DNA of 64,000 nucleotides from Thermopetrobacter sp964430935 (GCA_964430935.1 CAYSHK010000039.1:1-64000), one strand, 5' to 3'; shown: positions 53,771 to 64,000, numbered from the stretch's first letter. Numbers and translations: made by a program. The notes: generated from the letters alone by a model not told the origin.

Positions 53771-54631
53771 ATGAGCGATGGAATCGAGAAAAGAGCCTGT
53801 GTCGCAGGATGGCCTGTCGAGCATTCGCGCTCGCCGCTGATCCACGGATACTGGCTGCGGCGGTACGGTCTGCCGGGAAAGTACGACCGGCGGGCGGTAC
53901 GGCCGGAGGACCTGGAATCCTTCCTGCACGGCCTGGCGGAGGAGGGACTGGTCGGCTGCAACGTGACCATCCCGCACAAGGAACGGGCATGGGAGATCGT
54001 TTCGGAAGCGAATCCGGAAGGTGTGGGCCGCATGGGGAACCGCCTGAAGGCGGTCAACACGGTCTGGGTGGACGACGCCGGCCGACTGCACGCGGATAAT
54101 ACGGACGTCCATGGATTCATGGCCAATTTCCGGGAACGTCTCGGGGAATGGGACGGATCCGGGCGGCACGTGGTCGTACTCGGTGCCGGAGGTGCGGCCA
54201 GAGCCGTGGTCGCCGGTTTCATGGATGCCGGAGCCAGGGCCGTGACGGTGGTGAATCGAACGCTGGAGAAGGCGGAGAGGATCGCTTCCGAACTGGGCGA
54301 TACGGTCGGAGCCATGCCGCTGGACCGGCTGGAGGAGGTGATGCCCGAGGCGGATGTGCTGGTGAACACCACATCCCTCGGCATGGCGGGACAGCCTCCG
54401 CTCGATGTGGATCTCTCCATGCTTCCGGACGATGCCGTGGTGGCGGACATCGTCTACGTGCCACTGGAGACGGAGCTTCTCGAGCGCGCCCGCGCGCGGG
54501 GGCTGCGGACCGTGGACGGACTGGGCATGCTGCTGCACCAGGCGGTTCCCGGTTTCGAGAAGTGGTTCGGGGTCAGACCCGAAGTCACACCGGAGCTTCG
54601 CCGGCTTCTGGAGGCGGACATCGCTCCATGA
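53771..54631 (+). CDS. aroE: Shikimate dehydrogenase
   Basis: 286 aa NADPH-dependent reductase of 3-dehydroshikimate. Substrate motif HSRSPLIHGYW, catalytic Lys in NVTIPHKERAW, Asp in NTDVHGFM, nucleotide-binding VVLGAGGAARAVVAGF with NRTLEKA, and C-terminal GLGMLLHQAVPGFEKWFG. GGAAGAG precedes ATG 53771, and the stop overlaps coaE by ATGA. Confidence 0.95.
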   Translation: MSDGIEKRACVAGWPVEHSRSPLIHGYWLRRYGLPGKYDRRAVRPEDLESFLHGLAEEGLVGCNVTIPHKERAWEIVSEANPEGVGRMGNRLKAVNTVWVDDAGRLHADNTDVHGFMANFRERLGEWDGSGRHVVVLGAGGAARAVVAGFMDAGARAVTVVNRTLEKAERIASELGDTVGAMPLDRLEEVMPEADVLVNTTSLGMAGQPPLDVDLSMLPDDAVVADIVYVPLETELLERARARGLRTVDGLGMLLHQAVPGFEKWFGVRPEVTPELRRLLEADIAP

Positions 54632-55233
54632 GAACCGTGGCGCTCACAGGATCCCTCGCCGCGGGCAAGAGCACCGTGGCCGCCATGTTCGCCGAACTCG
54701 GAATTCCCGTCTTCGATGCCGACGCCGTGGTGGACGGGCTCTATGCGCCGGGCGGCGCGGCGGTGGAGCCTCTGCTGCGGCTGGTGCCCGCCGCCGCAGC
54801 CCCGCATGGCGGCCTGGACCGCGGGCGTCTTTCCGCGGAGGTGGTCGCGAACCCGGATCTGCTGCGGGAAATCGAGCGGATCGTCCATCCGCTGGTGGAT
54901 GAGGAGAGGAAAAGATTCCTTGAACGTGCCCGTCGGATGGGCGCGCCCTACGCCGTGCTGGAGGAACCCCTGCTGTTCGAAACCGGAAGAGCCGGTTGCT
55001 GCGACATGGTGGTGACCGTCCATGCGCCCCGCGAGCTCAGGAAGGAACGGGCCCTGCGACGCTCCGGGATGACGGAGGAGAAGTTCTCCATGCTTGACGC
55101 CAGACAGATTCCGGAAGCGGAAAAGCGGGCGGCGGCCGATTTCGTGATCGACGCCTCCGGCGATCTGGAGGATGTGCGCGGACAGGTCCGGGAACTGCAC
55201 CGGAAACTCCTCGCCGCGCCGGATGGAGTATGA
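54628..55233 (+). CDS. coaE: Dephospho-CoA kinase
   Basis: 201 aa, the last step in CoA synthesis. P-loop ALTGSLAAGKSTVA (the usual GGIGSGKS is altered to SLAAGKS but keeps GKS), FDADAVVDGLY, and PLLFETG. It is coupled to aroE. In Caulobacter-like genomes dnaQ and secB follow; here ahcY on the opposite strand does. Confidence 0.94.
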   Translation: MRTVALTGSLAAGKSTVAAMFAELGIPVFDADAVVDGLYAPGGAAVEPLLRLVPAAAAPHGGLDRGRLSAEVVANPDLLREIERIVHPLVDEERKRFLERARRMGAPYAVLEEPLLFETGRAGCCDMVVTVHAPRELRKERALRRSGMTEEKFSMLDARQIPEAEKRAAADFVIDASGDLEDVRGQVRELHRKLLAAPDGV

Positions 55234-55341
55234 CCGATGGTACTACCGACGGGAAATGTTGCGAAAGCGAATCGGTGATGTGAAAGAGGGATGCGGAACG
55301 GATCCACATCCCCCTGTTTCCGTCCGGAAATGATCCGCCCG

Positions 55342-56739
<1,398 letters not shown>

Positions 56740-56965
56740 GGCGTATCCTTCCAGAATTCCGGTATCGATCTGTTGCGGGCTCCACCGGCCCGTGTCCGGA
56801 AGGCTCTATAACAGGTGGGACGCAAGCCGGCAAGAAACACATAAAGGCATCTTTATATTCTCCGTCTTGCGCGGACGCGCCGCCTGTGCCACCAATCTTC
56901 CGCTTCCAGATGGAATTTCCGCTTGCGGAACGGTGGACGGGAAAGGGAAGGGAACGGGAAAACCG

Positions 56966-58276
56966 ATGAGCGCACTGACGCCCCGCGAGATCGTCGCGGA
57001 ACTGGATCGCCACATCGTCGGCCAGGCGGACGCCAAGCGCGCCGTGGCCGTTGCCCTGCGCAACCGCTGGCGCAGGCAGCGGCTGGACTCCCCGCTGCGC
57101 GAGGAGGTGCTTCCGAAGAACATCCTCATGATCGGCCCCACCGGCGTCGGCAAGACGGAGATCGCCCGCCGGCTGGCGGCGCTCGCGGGGGCGCCCTTCC
57201 TGAAGGTGGAGGCCACGCGCTTCACCGAGGTGGGATACGTGGGCCGCGACGTGGAGCAGATCGTCCGCGATCTCATGGAGGCCGGCATCGCGCTGGTCCG
57301 CGAACGGATGCGCGAGGAGGTCCGCGACAGGGCGCACGAGGCCGCCGAACAGCGGGTGATCGAGGCCCTCGTCGGATCCGGTGCCTCCGAGGCGACCCGG
57401 AAGTCCTTTCTGGAAAAGCTGCGCAAGGGGCTTCTGGACGACCGCGAGATCGAGATCGAGGTGGCGGACACGGGGCCGGCGGCGCCGATGCTCGACATTC
57501 CCGGTCTGCCCGGCGGTGGAGGCATGGGAATGATCAACATCACCGACCTGCTCGGCAAGGCGTTCTCGCCGCGCACCCGCCGCCGCCGCATGAAGGTGCG
57601 CGATTCCTACGAGGTGCTCGTGGCGGAGGAGAGCGACCGCCTTCTCGACGAGGAGACGGTCATCTCCGAGGCCCGGCGGACGGTGGAGAATTCGGGCATC
57701 GTCTTCATAGACGAGATCGACAAGATCTGCGCCCGCGCCGAACGCACGGGCGCCGACGTCTCCCGGGAGGGCGTGCAGCGCGACCTGCTGCCGCTCATCG
57801 AGGGCACCACCGTCTCCACCCGTCACGGGCCGGTGAGGACGGACCACATCCTCTTCATCGCCTCCGGCGCCTTCCATGTCGCCCGGCCTTCCGACCTGCT
57901 GCCGGAACTGCAGGGCCGGCTGCCGATCCGCGTCGAGCTCTCCGCCCTCGGCAGGGACGACTTCCGGCGCATCCTCACCGAACCGGAGGCTTCGCTGGTC
58001 AGGCAGTACGTCGCCCTGATGAGGACGGAAGGGGTGGAGCTGGAATTCACCGACGACGGGATCGACGCCATCGCCACCCTGTCCGCCGAGATCAACACCA
58101 ACGTGGAGAACATCGGCGCCCGCCGCCTGCAGACGGTCATGGAGCGGGTGCTGGAGGAGATCAGCTTCACCGCCCCGGAATGCACCGGCGTCACGATCAC
58201 CGTCGATGCCGCGTACGTGGAATCGCGGATCGGCGATCTGGCGCGCGACAGGGACCTCTCCCGCTACATCCTCTAG
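56966..58276 (+). CDS. hslU: ATP-dependent protease ATPase subunit HslU
   Basis: 436 aa AAA+ unfoldase of the HslVU protease. Start LTPREIVAELDRHIVGQADAKRAVAVALRNRWRR, Walker A GPTGVGKT, the GYVG pore motif, intermediate domain, Walker B VFIDEIDKI, sensor ASGAFHVARPSDL, and the C-terminal SRYIL that docks into HslV. ATG 56966 is the family start; upstream in-frame codons have no homology. No hslV is next to it, although the intact C-terminal tail implies a HslV elsewhere. Confidence 0.96.
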   Translation: MSALTPREIVAELDRHIVGQADAKRAVAVALRNRWRRQRLDSPLREEVLPKNILMIGPTGVGKTEIARRLAALAGAPFLKVEATRFTEVGYVGRDVEQIVRDLMEAGIALVRERMREEVRDRAHEAAEQRVIEALVGSGASEATRKSFLEKLRKGLLDDREIEIEVADTGPAAPMLDIPGLPGGGGMGMINITDLLGKAFSPRTRRRRMKVRDSYEVLVAEESDRLLDEETVISEARRTVENSGIVFIDEIDKICARAERTGADVSREGVQRDLLPLIEGTTVSTRHGPVRTDHILFIASGAFHVARPSDLLPELQGRLPIRVELSALGRDDFRRILTEPEASLVRQYVALMRTEGVELEFTDDGIDAIATLSAEINTNVENIGARRLQTVMERVLEEISFTAPECTGVTITVDAAYVESRIGDLARDRDLSRYIL

Positions 58277-58368
58277 ATTTCCCGGGGCGCGCACGCCTTC
58301 CCGCGCTTCCGCTGTCGTTCATCGGCGGTTCATGCGGTCCATGCCAGATGGTGGAACGTCCGCTGCGG

Positions 58369-58396
58369 TTGAAAGCGCGGCGGGCGATATTATCTG
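58369..58396 (+). promoter_or_regulatory. Candidate promoter for chvI-chvG-hprK
   Basis: TTGAAA (58369-58374), 16-bp spacer, TATCTG (58391-58396), 114 bp before the chvI start codon. Moderate match to sigma70; not conclusive. Confidence 0.3.
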
Positions 58397-58510
58397 TTGA
58401 CGGAATATCCGGTGCGCGTGCACGGCGGTCGCAGGACCTCCGCGGCATTCCCGTGGAATGCCACAATTTGTCCCGGTTCGGTGTCTATAGCGCCATGAGG
58501 ATCAGCTGAA

Positions 58511-59221
58511 ATGAGCAGAAAGATGCCTACGATCGCCCTTGTCGACGACGACCGCAACATTCTGACTTCCGTCTCCATGGCGCTGGAAGCCGAAGGCTAT
58601 CGTACGCAGACCTACACCGACGGCGTCTCCGCGCTGAAGGGCCTGGAGGAGAATCCGCCGGACATCGCCATCTTCGACATCAAGATGCCGCGCATGGACG
58701 GGATGGAGCTCCTGCGCCGCCTGCGGCAGAAGTCCAACCTGCCGGTCATTTTCCTGACCTCCAAGGACGACGAGATCGACGAGCTGTTCGGGCTCAAGAT
58801 GGGCGCCGACGACTACATCCGCAAGCCCTTCTCGCAGCGTCTGCTGGTGGAACGGGTGAAGGCGGTGCTGCGCCGCGCCCAGAACAGCGGCGAGAACGCG
58901 GCGGAGGCGGAGACCTCCCGGGTCATCGAGCGCGGCAAGCTGGTCATGGACGCGGACCGGCACGCCTGCACCTGGGACGGAAAGCCCGTGACGCTGACGG
59001 TGACCGAATTCCTCATCCTTCAGGCGCTCGCCCAGCGGCCGGGCATCGTGAAGTCCCGCGACGCGCTCATGGACGCCGCCTACGACGACCAGGTCTACGT
59101 GGACGACCGCACCATCGATTCCCACATCAAGCGGCTGCGCAAGAAGTTCAAGGCCGTGGATCCGGAGTTCAATGCGATCGAGACGCTCTACGGCGTAGGA
59201 TACCGCTTCCGCGAGGAGTAG
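58511..59221 (+). CDS. chvI: Response regulator ChvI
   Basis: 236 aa OmpR/PhoB-class regulator. Receiver with ALVDDDRNI (acidic pocket), phospho-Asp in FDIKMPRMDG, Thr in FLTSKDD, Lys in IRKPFS. C-terminal winged helix with LTVTEFLILQALAQRPGIV and DRTIDSHIKRLRKKF. The SKDDEIDELFGLKMGADDYIRKPFSQ stretch is nearly diagnostic for ChvI. It is controlled by the downstream ChvG and governs envelope and acid-stress genes in alphaproteobacteria. Confidence 0.95.
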   Translation: MSRKMPTIALVDDDRNILTSVSMALEAEGYRTQTYTDGVSALKGLEENPPDIAIFDIKMPRMDGMELLRRLRQKSNLPVIFLTSKDDEIDELFGLKMGADDYIRKPFSQRLLVERVKAVLRRAQNSGENAAEAETSRVIERGKLVMDADRHACTWDGKPVTLTVTEFLILQALAQRPGIVKSRDALMDAAYDDQVYVDDRTIDSHIKRLRKKFKAVDPEFNAIETLYGVGYRFREE

Positions 59222-59254
59222 GATTCCGGCAACTTCCTGTGGTAACATGCGGGC

Positions 59255-61168
59255 ATGAACATAGGTGGCGACATCGCTCCCGCGGCGGAGCGGAAACGGG
59301 AGGGGGAGGAATCCCGGTCCGCTTCCCCACCGCCGTCCGGATCCGCTTCGCACGGGGATGAGGATCCGGAATCCGGCGGAAGACTCCGCTCGGAGGAGCG
59401 TCAGCGCGAGCTGGAGGATACGGACGAGGACGTGCACGGGCCGCTGCACTGGCTGACCCGGCTGCGGCCCCGTTCGCTGCTGGCCCGCATCATCCTCATC
59501 AACCTGGCGGGCCTGGTCGTCCTGCTGGGCGGCATCCTCTACTTCAACCAGTCCCGCGAAAGTCTCATCGACGCCCGCGTCGAATCCCTCATGACACAGG
59601 CGCACATCATGGCCGCGGCCGTGGCCTCTTCGGCCAGCGTGGACACCGGCGAGATCACCATCGATCCGGACAAGCTGATCGAGCAGACCGAGGAGGATCC
59701 GGGCACCTTCAACGCCTTCTCCCGCTACGAATTCCTGATCCGCCCGGAGCAGGCCGGTCCCGTCCTGCGCCGCCTCGTCAAGGGCACCAACACCGTCGCC
59801 CGCATCTACGACCGCGAAGGCGTGCTCACCGTGGATTCGCGCCATCTCTACGGATACGGCGGCATCCTCAGGCTCGATCTGCCGCCCCTGGACCGCCGCG
59901 AGGAGAGCTGGTGGGGCCGCATCTGGAACCGCTTCTACAAGTGGCTGTTCTCCAACGACTATCCCGTGCAGAAGGAGTACGGGCTGGAGAACGGCAAGGA
60001 TTTCCCCGAAGTCACCGCGTCCCTCAACGGCGCCTCCGTGTCGGTGGTGCGGGTCAACAAGAAGGGCGAGATCATCGTCACCGTGGCGGTTCCCATCCAG
60101 CGCTACAAGGCGGTGCTCGGCTCGCTCGTGCTCTCCACGCGCGGCGGCGAGATCGACAAGGTTCTGCGGGCGGAGAGGAAGATCCTCTTCTTCACGTTCC
60201 TTGTCGCCGGACTGGTGGCCGTGCTTCTCTCGGTATCCCTGGCCAGCCAGATCGCCGAACCGATCCGCCGGCTGGCCTCGTCCGCGGAGAAGGTGCGCCG
60301 CGGCGTCGACAACCGCGTGGAGATCCCGGACTTCACCCATCGCGGAGACGAGATCGGCCATCTGTCCGGGACCCTGCGCGACATGACCCGCGCCCTCTAC
60401 GACCGGATCGACGCCATCGAGAACTTCGCCGCAGACGTGGCGCACGAGCTGAAGAATCCCCTCACCTCCCTGCGCTCCGCCGTGGAGACCCTGCGGGTGG
60501 CGAAGACGGAGGAGCAACGCCAGCGTCTGGCCGACATCGTCACCCACGACGTGCGGCGCCTCGACCGGCTGATCTCCGACATCTCGGACGCCTCGCGGCT
60601 CGATGCCGAACTGGCCAGATCCCAGGCGCGGCCGGTCAACGTCCGCCGGCTGCTCGACACGCTGGTGACGCTGGCCAACGAGACGGCGCGGGAGAACGAC
60701 GCGAAGGTCGAAATGCGGGTGGTCGCTCCGCCGTCGAACTTCACCGGCGACGACGCCTGGATCGTCATGGGGCACGACACGCGTCTCGCCCAGGTGGTCC
60801 AGAACCTGCTCGCCAACGCCCGCTCCTTCTCGCCGCCCGGAGGCGTCGTGCGGGTGATCCTGCGCCGCAACGGACGCTTCGTGGAATTCCTCGTGGAGGA
60901 CGAGGGACCGGGCATTCCGCCGAACAATCTGGAGCGCATATTCAAGCGCTTCTACACCGACCGGCCGCCACAGTACTTCGGCAGGAATTCCGGGCTCGGA
61001 CTGTCCATTTCGCGGCAGATCGTCGAAGCCCACAACGGCCGCATATGGGCGGAGAACATCATGGCCGACGACGGCCGTACGGTGAAGGGCGCACGTTTCA
61101 CCGTGCGTCTGCCGGCCCGTGCCGCCCGCCAGCGCCAGCGCAATCCCGCCCGGGACAGGAAGTCATGA
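59255..61168 (+). CDS. chvG: Sensor histidine kinase ChvG
   Basis: 637 aa. A charged N-terminus (about 1-65) precedes the first membrane helix (LLARIILINLAGLVVLLGGILYF). A periplasmic sensor domain of about 220 aa follows, then the second helix (LFFTFLVAGLVAVLLSVSLA), HAMP, and HisKA with the phospho-His in AADVAHELKNPLTSLRSAVETL. The ATPase has NLLANARSFSPPGG, EDEGPGIP and GLGLSISRQIVEAHNG. It lies 33 bp after chvI. In related bacteria the ExoR protein represses it in the periplasm; no exoR is in the window. Confidence 0.95.
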   Translation: MNIGGDIAPAAERKREGEESRSASPPPSGSASHGDEDPESGGRLRSEERQRELEDTDEDVHGPLHWLTRLRPRSLLARIILINLAGLVVLLGGILYFNQSRESLIDARVESLMTQAHIMAAAVASSASVDTGEITIDPDKLIEQTEEDPGTFNAFSRYEFLIRPEQAGPVLRRLVKGTNTVARIYDREGVLTVDSRHLYGYGGILRLDLPPLDRREESWWGRIWNRFYKWLFSNDYPVQKEYGLENGKDFPEVTASLNGASVSVVRVNKKGEIIVTVAVPIQRYKAVLGSLVLSTRGGEIDKVLRAERKILFFTFLVAGLVAVLLSVSLASQIAEPIRRLASSAEKVRRGVDNRVEIPDFTHRGDEIGHLSGTLRDMTRALYDRIDAIENFAADVAHELKNPLTSLRSAVETLRVAKTEEQRQRLADIVTHDVRRLDRLISDISDASRLDAELARSQARPVNVRRLLDTLVTLANETARENDAKVEMRVVAPPSNFTGDDAWIVMGHDTRLAQVVQNLLANARSFSPPGGVVRVILRRNGRFVEFLVEDEGPGIPPNNLERIFKRFYTDRPPQYFGRNSGLGLSISRQIVEAHNGRIWAENIMADDGRTVKGARFTVRLPARAARQRQRNPARDRKS

Positions 61169-61638
61169 GCGCGCCCCCGGATTCCACCGTCCATGCCACC
61201 TGCGTCCGCACCGGCGGCGCGGGGGTCCTCATCTCGGGTCCGTCCGGATCGGGAAAGTCGGCGCTGGCGCTGGAGCTGATCGACACGCCGGGCCATGGAG
61301 CGGGAGGACCGCTTCTGGAAACGGTGCTCGTGGCCGACGACCGGGTCCTGCTGGAGAAGGAGGGCGGAGCGCTTCTCGCAAGTCCGCCTCCGGAGCTGGC
61401 CGGCCGGTTGGAGGTGCGCGGGCTGGGAATCCTGCGCCTGCCCCATGTGGAACGGGTGCCGCTGCGGCTGATCGTGCGCCTGTGTCCCTGGCACGAAATC
61501 GAACGGATGCCGGATCCGGAGACGGAGGAGCTGCGGGGCGCGACCCTGCCTCTCGTTCGCATCGATGCGGAAAGACCCCGCGCGGCCGCGCGGCTGCGCG
61601 CCGCTCTGATGCATCTCGATCTGGTGCCGGACCGATGA
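61165..61638 (+). CDS. hprK: HPr kinase/phosphorylase, short alphaproteobacterial type
   Basis: 157 aa, lacking the N-terminal domain of Firmicutes HprK. P-loop LISGPSGSGKSALALELI, catalytic LVADDRVLLEK, and LEVRGLGILRLPHV, matching the HprK C-terminal catalytic signature. It phosphorylates HPr of the regulatory nitrogen-type PTS. It overlaps the chvG stop by ATGA. The usual next genes (an EIIA of the mannose type and HPr) are absent here, and an EnvC-like gene follows. Confidence 0.92.
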   Translation: MSAPPDSTVHATCVRTGGAGVLISGPSGSGKSALALELIDTPGHGAGGPLLETVLVADDRVLLEKEGGALLASPPPELAGRLEVRGLGILRLPHVERVPLRLIVRLCPWHEIERMPDPETEELRGATLPLVRIDAERPRAAARLRAALMHLDLVPDR

Positions 61639-61657
61639 ATGGCGCATTGTGCGTTCC

Positions 61658-62971
61658 ATGACCAGATGGACGAATCACATGGCGGGATTGCTGGCGGCAC
61701 TGGTGGCCGCAGGCTCCGGCGGCCTTCCGGCGCAGGAAGCCACCGACGTGGAAAGTCTGAGACGGCAGGAGCTGGAGACGCTGCGCCGCAGCATCGGCCA
61801 GGCGGCACGGCGCAGAACGACCCTCGCGCGGGAGAAGGAAGCCCTGCGGAAGGAGGCGGAGGCCATATCCGCCAGACTGGTGGAGCTGGCCGGCCGCATG
61901 CAGGCCCGCGAGGCGCTGATCGTCCGCAACGAGAAGCGCATCCGGGAACTGGAGGAGAAGGAATCCTCCCTGCTGGCGCTGCTGGCCATGAACCGTTCGG
62001 CCATCGCGGAGCTTCTTGCCGCCCTGCAGAAGCTGAGGCGCGATCCCCCGCCGCCTTTCGTGACCCGGCCCGACGATGTGCTCGCCGCAGTGCGGGGGGC
62101 GCTTCTTCTTTCCTCCGCGGTTCCACAGGTGGATGCGCGGGTGGCGAGGCTGCTGAGCAGTCTTTCCCGTCTGCGCCGCGTACGGGAGGGGCTGAAGAAG
62201 GAACAGGAGGAGAAGCGCCGCAATATCGAGCAGCTGCGCCGCACCAGGCAGCAGATCGATGCGCTGCTGGCCGGCAAGCGGGAGCTCATCCGTCGCATCG
62301 ACGCCCGGCTCGAGGAGGAGCAGCGCCGCCTGAAACGGCTCACCGACAAGGCCCGGACGCTCAACGAGGTGATGGCGGCCCTGCGCAGGGAGGAGCGGCG
62401 GCGTCGGGAACTGGAGCGCCGGAAGCGGCGGGAGGCCGACCGGGAGAAGACGCCGCGGGACCTCCCGGACGGACGGCAGGGAGAGAAGCGCCGGGAGACG
62501 GCCGCCGCCCCGAAACCCTCCCGGCCCTTCACCAGTCTCAAGGGGCGCCTGCCATGGCCCGTGCAGGGCGAACGGCTGCTGGGATATGGCGAGAAGCTCG
62601 GACTCGGCGGACGCTCCGAGGGCATCTACGTCGCCACCCGCCCCGGAGCCTCGGTCGTCGCGCCCGCCGACGCCAGGGTGGAGCTGGCGCGGCCGTTCCG
62701 GTCCTATGGACAACTTTTAATATTGGATCCCGGCAGGGGGTACCGTATATTGCTGGCAGGACTGAAGAAGACGACGGTGGAGACGGGACAGTACGTGCGT
62801 GCGGGAGAGCCGGTGGGCGAGATGGGAAGCAGACCGGCGCCCGCCACCGTCACGGACAGCCAGCTGGAAACCCGCCGACCCATTCTGTATATGGAACTGA
62901 GAAAGAACGGACGGCCCATTGACGCCACCCGCTGGTGGCTCGGTGCCCGTCAGGAGGCTCGCAGGAAATGA
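61658..62971 (+). CDS. EnvC-like murein hydrolase activator (degenerate LytM domain)
   Basis: About 437 aa. Hydrophobic N-terminus (HMAGLLAALVAAGSGGLPAQ) as a signal peptide, then two long coiled-coil segments (about 25-75 and 165-260) and a basic linker. The C-terminal LytM/M23 domain runs from about 310 (RLPWPVQGERLLGYGEK) to the end. The zinc ligands expected in an active endopeptidase are missing: GGRSEGIYV replaces HxGxD, and ILYMELR replaces HLHFE. So it should activate amidases rather than cut murein. ATG 61658 is chosen; GTG 61649 is possible. It overlaps ctpA by ATGA, as is usual. Confidence 0.9.
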   Translation: MTRWTNHMAGLLAALVAAGSGGLPAQEATDVESLRRQELETLRRSIGQAARRRTTLAREKEALRKEAEAISARLVELAGRMQAREALIVRNEKRIRELEEKESSLLALLAMNRSAIAELLAALQKLRRDPPPPFVTRPDDVLAAVRGALLLSSAVPQVDARVARLLSSLSRLRRVREGLKKEQEEKRRNIEQLRRTRQQIDALLAGKRELIRRIDARLEEEQRRLKRLTDKARTLNEVMAALRREERRRRELERRKRREADREKTPRDLPDGRQGEKRRETAAAPKPSRPFTSLKGRLPWPVQGERLLGYGEKLGLGGRSEGIYVATRPGASVVAPADARVELARPFRSYGQLLILDPGRGYRILLAGLKKTTVETGQYVRAGEPVGEMGSRPAPATVTDSQLETRRPILYMELRKNGRPIDATRWWLGARQEARRK

Positions 62972-64000
62972 AACTGTCCAATCTCGTCCGCAACCTCTCC
63001 CTCATGGCGTTCGGCGCCCTGATGAGCGCGGGACTCTACCATGCCCTGGAGGCGGCGTCCGCGGGCAGCGGAAACATCAAGGTCTACAAGCAGCTCGACC
63101 TCTTCGGCGACGTGTTCGACCGGGTGCGCAGCGACTACGTCGAGAAGCCCGACGAGGAGAAGCTGATCGAGGCGGCCATCAACGGCATGCTGCAGTCGCT
63201 CGATCCCCACTCCAGCTATCTGAATCCGAAGAACTTCCGCAACATGCAGGTGCAGACGCGCGGCGAGTTCGGCGGTCTCGGCATCGAGGTCACGATGGAG
63301 AACGGCGTGGTCAAGGTGGTCTCGCCCATCGACGACACGCCGGCGGCCAAGGCCGGGGTGCAGGCGGGCGACCTGATCGTCAAGATCGACGGCGAACGGG
63401 TCCGCGGCCTTACCCTCAATCAGGCCGTGGAGAAGATGCGCGGCAAGGTAGGCACGCCCATCACCATCACCGTGCTGCGCAAGGGGGTGAAGGATCCGTT
63501 CGACATCAAGATCGTGCGCGACATCATCCGCATCCGTTCGGTGAAGCATTCCATCGAGGGCGGGGACATCGGCTACATCCGCATCACCTCCTTCAACGAG
63601 CAGACCCAGCCCGGTCTGGAGAAGGCCATCAAGGACATCCGCAAGAAGCTCGGCGACAAGGTGAAGGGCTACATCATCGATCTGCGCAACAATCCCGGCG
63701 GTCTCCTGGACCAGGCGATCTCCGTCTCCGACACCTTCCTGGAGCATGGCGAGGTGGTTTCCACCCGTGGCCGCAACGCTTCGGAGTCGCAGCGCTTCAA
63801 TGCCCAGCCCGGCGACCTCACCGGCGGCAAGCCCGTCGTCGTGCTCATCAACGGTGGATCGGCCTCCGCTTCGGAGATCGTCGCCGGTGCCCTGCAGGAC
63901 CACAAGCGGGCCACTCTCATCGGCACCCGCTCCTTCGGCAAGGGATCGGTCCAGACCATCATTCCGCTGGGCCCGCGCGGCGGCGCCATACGTCTGACCA
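62968..64000 (+). CDS. ctpA: Carboxy-terminal processing protease CtpA (S41), 3' end outside window
   Basis: 344 codons are visible, open to the window end. Signal-like helix LSLMAFGALMSAGLYHALEA, then the N-terminal CTP region (GMLQSLDPHSSYLN), PDZ domain (GLGIEVTMENGVVKVVSPIDDTPAAKAGVQAGDLIVKIDG), and the catalytic domain with DLRNNPGGLLDQAI, nucleophile Ser in GGSASASEIVAGALQD and general-base Lys in RSFGKGSVQT. It is a periplasmic endoprotease that degrades or trims murein enzymes and other envelope proteins. It is translationally coupled to the EnvC-like gene. Confidence 0.96.
   Translation, partial: MKLSNLVRNLSLMAFGALMSAGLYHALEAASAGSGNIKVYKQLDLFGDVFDRVRSDYVEKPDEEKLIEAAINGMLQSLDPHSSYLNPKNFRNMQVQTRGEFGGLGIEVTMENGVVKVVSPIDDTPAAKAGVQAGDLIVKIDGERVRGLTLNQAVEKMRGKVGTPITITVLRKGVKDPFDIKIVRDIIRIRSVKHSIEGGDIGYIRITSFNEQTQPGLEKAIKDIRKKLGDKVKGYIIDLRNNPGGLLDQAISVSDTFLEHGEVVSTRGRNASESQRFNAQPGDLTGGKPVVVLINGGSASASEIVAGALQDHKRATLIGTRSFGKGSVQTIIPLGPRGGAIRLT

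Noticed and set aside
56740..56965. Possible SAH or SAM riboswitch upstream of ahcY
   Set aside because: I looked for conserved SAH/SAM-II core segments on the minus strand and saw none; only an ordinary leader with GGAAGGAT.
58502..61033. Long minus-strand frame opposite chvI and chvG
   Set aside because: Both + strand genes have complete family signatures; the antisense frame is low-complexity His/Val/Gly-rich.

Overview
The window is a contiguous piece of a high-GC alphaproteobacterial chromosome. The evidence is the gene neighbourhoods: parB-parA-rsmG-mnmG-trmE, rho-hemJ-hemE, ppsR-maf-aroE-coaE, chvI-chvG-hprK, a Mic60-hemY pair and dnaB/alr/radA, all with alphaproteobacterial protein features. 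Cytochrome c', a NapC-type multihaem cytochrome, TRAP transport and a fused indolepyruvate oxidoreductase suggest a respiratory, possibly facultatively anaerobic, Rhodospirillales-like lineage. The genus cannot be read from the sequence. I found no tRNA, rRNA, CRISPR array, transposase or prophage.

Layout. 1-5.5 kb (+): 3' end of acs, an L,D-transpeptidase, and the Mic60-hemY pair. 5.6-11.8 kb (-): gltB-gltD. 12.2-13.9 kb (+): threonine aldolase and a small basic secreted protein. 13.8-20.9 kb (-): a TRAP transporter (dctP, dctQ, dctM) and a fused indolepyruvate:ferredoxin oxidoreductase. 21.1-24.7 kb: orphan sensor kinase (-) and qmcA-nfeD (+). 24.7-29.1 kb: hexahaem cytochrome, lysA and the tiny lipoprotein lptM (all -), then cytochrome c' and a dihaem cytochrome (+). 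29.1-33.1 kb (+): DedA/YqaA-like protein, dsbB, a polyprenyl-phosphate sugar transferase and an SGNH protein. 33.1-37.3 kb (-): alr-mlaE-mlaF-radA. 37.3-39.1 kb: AT-rich spacer and a tandem double beta-barrel protein (+). 39.2-40.7 kb (-): dnaB. 40.9-52 kb: chromosome partition and origin block. 52.3-64 kb, mainly (+): ppsR-maf-aroE-coaE, ahcY (-), hslU, chvI-chvG-hprK, an EnvC-like protein and ctpA (cut by the window end).

The most informative region is 40.9-55 kb. It carries parA/parB, a perfect 16-bp parS palindrome (45288-45303) near a perfect DnaA box, three more parS-like sites (one in rsmG and two in tandem inside a coding sequence), and a hemE-ppsR spacer (about 51.95-52.32 kb) with clustered TCCACA motifs. 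That spacer occupies the position of oriC in Caulobacter and relatives, and most genes point away from it on both sides. I propose it as the chromosomal origin.

Other points of interest: alphaMic60-hemY without adjacent hemC/hemD; a NapC cytochrome fused to two extra c-type haem domains; two OMP barrels fused in one polypeptide, in an AT-rich spot inside the dnaB-alr interval; hslU without an adjacent hslV; and a TRAP transporter of the 2-oxoacid type beside an oxidoreductase for aryl-2-oxoacids.
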